Under the pieces are notes generated by a model that saw only the letters and a list, made by a program, of their open reading frames with translations, ran no database searches and was not told the origin of the DNA. Shown here in pieces: positions 58,629 through 64,000 of a DNA stretch of 64,000 bases. The DNA is from Actinopolymorpha alba DSM 45243 (GTDB taxonomy: Bacteria > Actinomycetota > Actinomycetes > Propionibacteriales > Actinopolymorphaceae). Both the position numbers and the translations under genes were made by a program. Position 1 is the stretch's first letter; the number at the start of each line of letters is the position of its first letter. The stretch is from the NCBI RefSeq assembly GCF_000373925.1, contig NZ_KB892757.1:40618-104617 (forward strand), read 5' to 3'.

Positions 58629-59944
58629 CAGGCGTCCCGGGCGCAGCGGAAGCCGGCGAAGATCTGCCGGCGGATCGGATAGTCCCAGTTGCGGAAGGTC
58701 GTCCGGCAGGCCAGCGGATCCGTGGCCCAGGAGCCGCCGCGCAGCACCTTGTACGCCGTACCGAAGAAAACCTCGGAATACTCGCGGTACGGAAAGACGC
58801 AGAATCCCGGATGTCCAGTGAAGTCGGTCGCGGTCCATTCCCATACGTCACCGAGCATCTGCCGGGCGCCGACCGGAGACTCACCGGCCGGGAACGATCC
58901 CACGGGGGCGGGCCGGAAGCGTCCCTGGCCGAGATTCGCCCGCTCGGGTGTCGGGGGTTCGTCCCCCCAGGGGAACCTCCGCTTTGTCAGGCTGGCGGGG
59001 TCCCAGGAAGCGGCCTTCTCCCATTCGGCCTCGGTGGGCAGCCGTTTGCCCGCCCACCGGGCGTAGGCGTCGGCTTCGTACCAGCACACGTGCTGGACGG
59101 GTTCGTCTGGCGGCACCGGCTCGGGCCGCCCGAACCTCTCACGGAACCACTCGCCGCCTTCCCGCCGCCAGAATGCCGGTGAACGCTGACCGGTGCGGTT
59201 CCGCCATTCCCAGCCCTCGGTCGTCCACCATCGCGGGTCGTCGTACCCGCCGTCGGTGACGAAGGTGGCGTACTCACCGTTCGACACCGGCGTGGTGTCG
59301 ATCCAGTACGCCGGAAGGTCACGGGTGTGCGCGGGACGCTCGTTGTCGTACGCCCAGGGGTCGGTGGAGGTCCCCATCAGGAACTCACCGGCCTCGACGT
59401 ACACCTCGGGTGGCAGGATCTCGGGCCCGGTCGGTGGGGGCGGTGGTGCGGAGTCGGTGTCGGGGAGGACCGGCGCTCCCCGTCGTAGTTGGTGGGTGGC
59501 GAGCATCGTCTCGTCGTGCTGGTGCTCGTGCTGGACGACCATCCGGTAGACGAAACCACCGTCAAGGAGAGGTTGCTCCGGGGTCAGGCGGATCGAGTCG
59601 AGAGAGTCCAGAACCTTCCGGCGGACCAGCGAGATGTAGTCCCCGGCCTCGCGCGGCCGCAGCAGCGGCAGCGCGGGGCGCTCGGCTCGGGGATGCTCGA
59701 ACGCGTCGTACAGGCTGTCGATCTCCGGTCGCATGGGATCGATGCCAGCGGCGGCGCGCAAGAGCCAGAGTTCCTCGTAGTTGCCGACGTGCGCGAGATC
59801 CCAGACCAGCGGTGACATCAGCCGCGAGTGTTGTGCGGTCAGTCCCGCGTCGTCCAGCACATCGGTGGTGAGTCCGAAGCTGCGGGTCCGGACCCGCTCG
59901 AGTTCCGCCGCGACGAAGGCCTTGAAGTCGTCACCGTCGATCAT
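58628..59944 (-). CDS. egtB: Hercynine oxygenase (ergothioneine sulfoxide synthase)
   Basis: A 438-residue non-haem iron enzyme that joins gamma-glutamylcysteine to hercynine with O2. N-terminal DinB-like domain carries the iron ligands His52 (LAHVGNYEE), His139 and His143 (QHEHQHDE). The C-terminal formylglycine-enzyme-like domain spans about 185-436 (VYVEAGEFLMGTSTDPWAYDNERP, RLPTEAEWEKAASWD, GDVWEWTATDF, LRGGSWAT, FRNWDYPIRRQIFAGFRCA). Overlaps egtA and egtC by 4 bases or less. Confidence 0.96.
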   Translation of the reverse strand: MIDGDDFKAFVAAELERVRTRSFGLTTDVLDDAGLTAQHSRLMSPLVWDLAHVGNYEELWLLRAAAGIDPMRPEIDSLYDAFEHPRAERPALPLLRPREAGDYISLVRRKVLDSLDSIRLTPEQPLLDGGFVYRMVVQHEHQHDETMLATHQLRRGAPVLPDTDSAPPPPPTGPEILPPEVYVEAGEFLMGTSTDPWAYDNERPAHTRDLPAYWIDTTPVSNGEYATFVTDGGYDDPRWWTTEGWEWRNRTGQRSPAFWRREGGEWFRERFGRPEPVPPDEPVQHVCWYEADAYARWAGKRLPTEAEWEKAASWDPASLTKRRFPWGDEPPTPERANLGQGRFRPAPVGSFPAGESPVGARQMLGDVWEWTATDFTGHPGFCVFPYREYSEVFFGTAYKVLRGGSWATDPLACRTTFRNWDYPIRRQIFAGFRCARDA

Positions 59945-61155
59945 CTGGACACTCCCTTGGCGGAGAGGAGGACATTCGGACTCAGCTCGTCGTCGGCAGG
60001 GCAGCGCCGGCGTTCCACGTAGCGGTGCAGGAACGCCGCCACCAGATCGAGAAGCGCGGGATCGACCCGTTGCCTGCGCAGCGCGTCGAGCGCGGCGTCG
60101 AAGCAGTGCACCGCGGCCCGGGCAAGGCCCGGATGGTCCAGGCCGTGCCGGGCGGCGTCGAGCCAGGCGTCGGCCACCGACTCGGTGGCCGCCAGCGCCC
60201 GGTCGCCGGCCTGGACGTCATCGACGAGCGCGGTGAGCACGGCGACCGGCACCGGCCAGTTCGTCGTTGACTGCGCGTCGACGTACCTCACCTCGAACCA
60301 CCCGCGCGGGCGTACCGGCGGAAACAGGGTGCTGAGGTGGTACGCCAGGTCGTCAAGCGTCGGGCGACCGTCCCCGTCCAGCCATTCCCGGAAGGTCATG
60401 CCGGGATCGGCAAGCCAGCGTTGCGATGCCGAACGCCGCACCATCACGGGGGCGTCCAGGGCGTACTCCGCCCATGCCGTCATTGGTTCGGATCCCGCGG
60501 GCCGGCGGGTGCGCCTGGGGTCGATGCGCTGCCAGACCGCTTGCCGGGTTGACTTCCATCCGGTCCGGCGTCCGGCGTGCAGTGGTGAGTTGGCGAACGC
60601 CGCGACCAGGGTGGGGCCGACGGCGTTCAGGATGTGCCAGCGGCGGGCCACGTCGACCGGGTCGCTGCCGGCGTCGAGATTGACCTGGACGGCTGCCGTG
60701 CTGCACATCATGATCCGGCCGTCCGGGCCACGCCGGTCGAAGTACGTTTCCATCGCCTTGTAGCGCGGATGGGTGAGTTGCCGGCGAGGTGGACGGTAAG
60801 GATCGATTGCGGTGGGTAGGAGGACAACGCCGGCGCCGGCAAGGACCCGCTCGACATGGTGGAGGTCGCACAACAGGTCCTGCCAGCAGGCGGCCACGCC
60901 GGAGGCGGGTGGCGAGCTGAGCTCCAGTTGCCCGCCGGGTTCGAAGGTGATGGCGCTGCCGCCTGGGGGTGGGCCGGCCTCATCCAGGAGTGCCTTCAGC
61001 AGATGGATGGGGACGGTCGCGCGAGCATCGGTTGCGGAGGCGACCAACCACTCGAGTTCCGCACCGACGGTTTGCGGGGGGCCGGTTTTGAAGCAGATGG
61101 TGCCGACGTATGTGTGAACGGCCTGACATGACCCGACTCGCGTCGTCCCGGCCAT
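59941..61155 (-). CDS. egtA: Glutamate-cysteine ligase, ergothioneine pathway
   Basis: A 404-residue GCS2-type ligase that makes gamma-glutamylcysteine for EgtB. Motifs: VGAELEWLV near the N-terminus, ITFEPGGQLELSSPP, MMCSTAAVQVNLDAG, NAVGPTLVAAFANSPLHAGRRTGWKSTRQAVW and RGWFEVRYVDAQST. ATG 61155 has GGGAGG 5 bases upstream. First gene of the operon. No egtE-type C-S lyase is next to egtD, so that step must be encoded elsewhere. Confidence 0.94.
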   Translation of the reverse strand: MAGTTRVGSCQAVHTYVGTICFKTGPPQTVGAELEWLVASATDARATVPIHLLKALLDEAGPPPGGSAITFEPGGQLELSSPPASGVAACWQDLLCDLHHVERVLAGAGVVLLPTAIDPYRPPRRQLTHPRYKAMETYFDRRGPDGRIMMCSTAAVQVNLDAGSDPVDVARRWHILNAVGPTLVAAFANSPLHAGRRTGWKSTRQAVWQRIDPRRTRRPAGSEPMTAWAEYALDAPVMVRRSASQRWLADPGMTFREWLDGDGRPTLDDLAYHLSTLFPPVRPRGWFEVRYVDAQSTTNWPVPVAVLTALVDDVQAGDRALAATESVADAWLDAARHGLDHPGLARAAVHCFDAALDALRRQRVDPALLDLVAAFLHRYVERRRCPADDELSPNVLLSAKGVSR

Positions 61156-61244
61156 CTGGACCTCCCGACGGTAGCCCTCAGCAAGCCTCCCCTTGTCGGG
61201 CCGGTGTTTAACATCCGGTTGCGGCCAAGTCTGGGCTGTAGGTC

Positions 61245-61271
61245 GTGCACAGTAAGGGTTTCGCTGTGCAC
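61245..61271. repeat. Inverted repeat upstream of the egt operon
   Basis: GTGCACAG (61245-61252) and CTGTGCAC (61264-61271) flank an 11-base spacer, 90 bases before the egtA start and 30 bases past the end of the small membrane-protein gene. It could be an operator of the egt operon or a weak terminator of the upstream gene; no T tract is present. Confidence 0.45.
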
Positions 61272-61300
61272 AGACTGCTACCAGTCGGGGGATCCCTCAG

Positions 61301-61729
61301 TTATCGGCGGCGTGTGGTTTGCGGCCTCTGCCGTTGGGCGGTTGCCATCTTGGCCTTGGCGCGGCGTTCGACGACGTAGGTGCCGGCTGCCACCACCGCG
61401 GCAACTGGCCACTCCACGACGCCGAGCGCGGCGATCACCGCGAGCCCGCCGAACCACAGCATCTGTCCGCCCCGTCCACTCATGTCCGGACGCGGAATGG
61501 GAAGCCGCAGCCTCGGGACGGAGATGTGCGAAACCTCCATGTGCGGCATGGTCGGGTGGGGAATGGGCACGGTGAGTTCCGCCGGTGCGCCGGCCGGCGC
61601 GCGCCGCTGCCGGGGTACCCCGGCAGCCCGTTTCTTCGCGGCCTGCCGAGTCGTACGCCGTGCTGTCGAAGGACGCTTGGCAGTCTGGCTACGCTTCGCC
61701 GTCTCCGTACGCTGAGTCGTTTCCGTCAT
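61301..61729 (-). CDS. Small basic, single-region membrane protein of unknown function
   Basis: A 142-residue protein. The first 45 residues are rich in Lys, Arg, Thr and Ala (TETTQRTETAKRSQTAKRPS, RRTTRQAAKKRAAG), like the basic tails of nucleoid-associated proteins. A proline-rich stretch (VPIPHPTMPHMEVSHISVPRLRLPIPRPD) follows, then one or two hydrophobic segments (MLWFGGLAVIAALGVVEWPVAAVVAAGTYVV) and a basic end. AGGGGG precedes ATG 61729. It may tether DNA or polyanions to the membrane; this is inference. Confidence 0.6.
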   Translation of the reverse strand: MTETTQRTETAKRSQTAKRPSTARRTTRQAAKKRAAGVPRQRRAPAGAPAELTVPIPHPTMPHMEVSHISVPRLRLPIPRPDMSGRGGQMLWFGGLAVIAALGVVEWPVAAVVAAGTYVVERRAKAKMATAQRQRPQTTRRR

Positions 61730-61915
61730 CACTGCCCCCTTTCGTTCGAGTCTTGGGAGCGAGGGCTGTCGGATGTAGAGCCGAAGGTCCTGAGGGCGCG
61801 CTGGCGAAGGTTTGGCGGTCGTTCGACGCGCATTCACCTGGGCGCACCACTTCTGTTGTGTGCGACCCCTAGCGTCCAAGGTGAAAGTGAGTGACGTGTG
61901 AGAGGAGCGCGTGCG

Positions 61916-62023
61916 GTGGAAGCAATCTTCTACGCACTGGCGACCGCCGCGGTGGCAGCTCTGGTTGAGCTTGTCGTCAAGGAGATCTTTACGGTCGTAC
62001 GCCGGCGGGTCATCCCGGCGTAA
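61916..62023 (+). CDS. 35-residue putative membrane peptide
   Basis: GTG 61916 to TAA 62021-62023 encodes EAIFYALATAAVAALVELVV followed by a basic end (KEIFTVVRRRVIPA). AGAGGAG stands 8 bases upstream, and a strong terminator follows 15 bases after the stop, which together argue for a real gene. The profile is one amphipathic or membrane helix with a positive C-terminus. Role unknown. Confidence 0.5.
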   Translation: MEAIFYALATAAVAALVELVVKEIFTVVRRRVIPA

Positions 62024-62038
62024 ACCTGACTTTGTCCA

Positions 62039-62102
62039 CGAGATCTCCGGAGTTGATGGTCGCCTTGGTTGACGACCATCAACTGGAGATCTCGCTATTT
62101 TT
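62039..62102 (+). terminator. Long hairpin terminator with T tract
   Basis: Arms 62039-62062 and 62073-62094 pair over 22 bases with a 2-base bulge and a 10-base loop; TTTTT follows at 62098-62102. It ends the transcript of the small peptide gene. The length and regularity suggest it may also be a dispersed repeat of this genome. Confidence 0.8.
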
Positions 62103-62131
62103 CGATCATCGACACACGTCTGAGATAGGTG

Positions 62132-62521
62132 CTAGCCGGCTTGGTGGGCGATCTGGATCAGGTTGCCGCAGGTGTCGTCGAGCACTGCCGTGGTCACCGG
62201 CCCCATGTCCGTGGGCTCCTGGGTGAAGCGCACCCCGAGCCCGCGCAGCCGCTCGTACTCCGCCCGTACATCGTCGACGGCGAAGGAAGTGAACGGGATG
62301 CCGTCGGCGACCAGCGCCTTCTTGAACGGCTTGACCGCCGGGTGGCCGCTGGGTTCGAGCAGGAGCTCGGTGCCATCCGGATTCTCCGGGGACACCACGG
62401 TCAGCCACCGGTCCTCGCCCAGCGGGATGTCGTGTTTCTTCACAAAACCCAACACCTCGGTGTAGAAGTGCAGCGCCTTCTCCTGGTCGTCAACGAGCAC
62501 GCTCGCCAGGTTGATTCTCAT
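62132..62521 (-). CDS. VOC-family (glyoxalase/bleomycin-resistance-like) protein
   Basis: A 129-residue two-module VOC protein: INLASVLVDDQEKALHFYTEVLGFVKKHDIPLG, TELLLEPSGHP and VTTAVLDDTCGNLIQIAHQ. Members of this subgroup (YghA/PhnB-like) are usually coupled to ArsR regulators and of unknown substrate. ATG 62521 has AAAAGGGA 5 bases upstream and lies inside the end of the regulator gene. Confidence 0.85.
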   Translation of the reverse strand: MRINLASVLVDDQEKALHFYTEVLGFVKKHDIPLGEDRWLTVVSPENPDGTELLLEPSGHPAVKPFKKALVADGIPFTSFAVDDVRAEYERLRGLGVRFTQEPTDMGPVTTAVLDDTCGNLIQIAHQAG

Positions 62522-62852
62522 GTCGATCCCTTTTCCTGTCTGTCTCGGCGCCGCTGCCAGGGCGGCCACCCGCGTCATTGTCGGGCTTCTTGAGCCACCG
62601 CTTGACGATCGGTTCGAGCGGTGTGGTGTTCATGTAGTGGAACTTGTACCGGCCCTCGCGGTTGGTCTCCACGAGACCCGCGGCCTCCAGAACGGCGAGG
62701 TGCTGCGAGATCGCCTGCCGTGACGAGCCAAGCCCGTGCTTGGTCGCCAGTCGCGCGCAGATCTCAAAGAGCGTCTGGCCGTTCCGGTCGGTCAGCTCGT
62801 CGAGGATCGTGCGACGCGTCGGATCGGCCAGGGCCTTGAAGACGTCATCCAC
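62490..62852 (-). CDS. ArsR-family transcriptional regulator
   Basis: A 120-residue winged-helix regulator: MDDVFKALADPTRRTILDEL, SRQAISQHLAVLEAAGLVETNREGRYKFHYMNTTPLEPIVKRW. It lacks metal-binding cysteine clusters, like the SdpR/ArsR regulators that pair with SRPBCC or VOC proteins. Overlaps the VOC gene by 32 bases. A short intergenic region upstream (62853-62993) holds no gene. Confidence 0.9.
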   Translation of the reverse strand: MDDVFKALADPTRRTILDELTDRNGQTLFEICARLATKHGLGSSRQAISQHLAVLEAAGLVETNREGRYKFHYMNTTPLEPIVKRWLKKPDNDAGGRPGSGAETDRKRDRHENQPGERAR

Positions 62853-62993
62853 ACACAGACGTTATGCAAGCGGGTACTTGCCTGTCAACTCGGGCCACTG
62901 GGTACCGATTGCGGCTGGCCGCGGCACCCGTTGCGCCGGCCCCAGTCCCACTCCTTTGAAACGGGCGCCGAAGCCAGCTGATCGTGCGGCGGT

Positions 62994-64000
62994 TTAGAAG
63001 GGCGTGCCGGCTTCTTCTCTCGTGAGCCCTGTGCTGCTTGGGCTCATCCGGTTGGTGAGGTGGTCGGCGACGCTGCGGCGACCGGGTCCCTGTTGGTTGG
63101 GGTTTGCCTGTTGTGGGATTCGGCTACCTGGCAGCGGATCAGGGTCCACGTCGTAGGTGTGCCCGAGCGGGCTTTGTGCTCGCATGGTTCCCGACTCTTG
63201 GCGGGTCCACCACCAGCCGCCCTCATGCTTGGCCCGGTGGTGGCGTTTGCACAGCATCGCCAGGTTGCTCATGATGTCGGCAATCACCTCAGGCGAGACA
63301 GGTCCGAAGTCCTTCAGATCACCGGGCTCGTACCCGGCATCGCCAGCATCCTCGTCAGCCTGACCGCCGGCAGTGCCTTCATCCGTCTGGCCGGCCTGGC
63401 CGGCTGCTTTGAGCCAGGTGTCGAGTGGGGCGACGAGTTCGACCTTGACCGCCATGCCATTGGTGTCCAGATGCCGACCACATAGCAGGTCGAGGAAGAC
63501 GTCGACTTCGATTTCGTCGAGGTAGCGGTCATCCCCACCGGCTTTGAGATGCTCGGTCATCTGCTTGATGAATGCCTTCGCTTGGGCGACTCTCTCCAGC
63601 GGTAGGTCGTGGCCGAAGATGCTCGCGGTCCCGTTGACGCCGGCGCTGAACTTGATGCGGCGTTCGCGTTTGGCTGCCTTCCGGCGTTCTTCGGCACCCA
63701 CCGGATCCAGCGACACCACCTTCGCCTTCAACCGGCGCTCAATCTGCTGACGAGTTAACCCCGGCGCTTTCGACAGGAGCCACTCCTCGGCCTGGCGGGC
63801 AAGCTCGCCTGACAGGCAGCTGGTTTCGGAGGCGATCTCCCGCGCCTTGTTCACATCAATCCGACCCGCCTCAAGAGCGGCACGCGTACCAGGGAGGCGT
63901 GCGGTGAGGTCAAGCGCCAAACACAGCTCACGATCAGCCGAACCCGGCGCCAACGTCAACGCCGCACCGATCTCGACAGAGGCGAACTCGCTGCAGGTAT
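62994..64000 (-). CDS. DUF222/HNH endonuclease-type protein, 5' end beyond window, internal deletion
   Basis: The frame is open to the window edge, so the N-terminus is missing. Visible DUF222 phrases: EFASVEIGAALTLAPGSADREL, LPGTRAALEAGRIDVNKAREIASET and ERIKFSAG-like core VNGTASIFGHDLPLERVAQAKAF. The C-terminal HNH half is present (NLAMLCKRHHRAKHEGGWWW, SPLGHTYD). The usual first half (a CxxxxC, then DIDHxxP) between VSPEVIADIM and SNLAMLC is absent, so the nuclease motif is incomplete. These proteins are abundant multicopy genes in actinobacteria and are sometimes linked to group II introns or mobile DNA. Confidence 0.8.
   Translation of the reverse strand, partial: TCSEFASVEIGAALTLAPGSADRELCLALDLTARLPGTRAALEAGRIDVNKAREIASETSCLSGELARQAEEWLLSKAPGLTRQQIERRLKAKVVSLDPVGAEERRKAAKRERRIKFSAGVNGTASIFGHDLPLERVAQAKAFIKQMTEHLKAGGDDRYLDEIEVDVFLDLLCGRHLDTNGMAVKVELVAPLDTWLKAAGQAGQTDEGTAGGQADEDAGDAGYEPGDLKDFGPVSPEVIADIMSNLAMLCKRHHRAKHEGGWWWTRQESGTMRAQSPLGHTYDVDPDPLPGSRIPQQANPNQQGPGRRSVADHLTNRMSPSSTGLTREEAGTPF

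Noticed and set aside
1-64000. CRISPR arrays, tRNA or rRNA genes, insertion sequences, prophage or integrase genes
   Set aside because: No regularly spaced repeats, cloverleaf-like sequences, transposase or phage motifs were noticed on reading; this was by eye, so weak tRNA candidates could be missed.

Overview
The window is high-GC DNA with Actinomycetota gene style: ATGA and GTGA start/stop overlaps, GTG starts, ergothioneine genes (EgtA, B, C, D), an F420-type luciferase-like oxidoreductase, a DUF222/HNH protein, and Tat-type lipoproteins. It suggests a soil or plant-litter actinobacterium of the Propionibacteriales type (Kribbella or Actinopolymorpha-like). That placement is an impression, not a demonstrated one. 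No tRNA, rRNA, CRISPR array, insertion sequence, prophage or replication origin was seen.

Layout. (1) 1-5700: a tightly coupled plus-strand set (end of a possible D-apionate lactonase, D-2-hydroxyacid dehydrogenase, HpcH/HpaI aldolase, VOC protein, DUF1537 sugar-acid kinase, GntR regulator), then an aldo/keto reductase. (2) 5774-9921: a minus-strand trio (DUF6807, cupin, PhyH-type dioxygenase) divergent from a convincing D(-)-tartrate dehydratase, with a twin palindromic box between them. (3) 9934-12335: GH29 fucosidase coupled to a LacI-like protein without its DNA-binding domain. (4) 12799-21935: pectin module with a Tat-exported PL1 pectate lyase, GH127, an esterase, CE8 pectinesterase, a GntR regulator and a DapA-type aldolase, linked by a repeated TGGYATGCC motif. 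(5) 22004-34312: a complete family-5 ABC importer followed by a sialidase-fold protein, two DUF5060/DUF4038 (apiosidase-like) proteins and a putative (alpha/alpha)6-barrel hydrolase. (6) 34296-37757: an orphan ABC-2-like permease and a two-component system. (7) 37778-41449: GH28 galacturonase, a frameshifted enolase-superfamily gene, a GntR regulator with a clean palindromic operator, and two gene remnants. (8) 41446-44507: a NarL-type two-component system and a DUF418 membrane protein. (9) 44145-56794: thirteen minus-strand genes that look like one catabolic unit: TIM-barrel isomerase, RpiR regulator, LLM oxidoreductase, FAH-family hydrolase, Asp/Glu racemase-like, Gfo/Idh/MocA, DUF6807, aldo/keto reductase, HpcH/HpaI aldolase, LplABC-type importer and a DUF624 protein. 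(10) 56872-61155: egtABCD. (11) 61301-64000: small proteins, a VOC/ArsR pair and a partial DUF222/HNH gene.

How it may fit together. The pectate lyase is the only plainly secreted enzyme. The other glycan-active enzymes lack visible signal peptides, so the likely scheme is limited outside cleavage, import of oligosaccharides, and internal dismantling. The inventory (PL1, CE8, GH28, GH127, GH29, a sialidase fold, two apiosidase-like proteins, possible apionate-pathway enzymes, HpcH/HpaI aldolase, tartrate dehydratase) resembles what the side chains of rhamnogalacturonan II would require. That is the main hypothesis offered here. The thirteen-gene unit at 44145-56794 is the best candidate for an undescribed pathway, because its enzyme combination does not match any pathway I can name.
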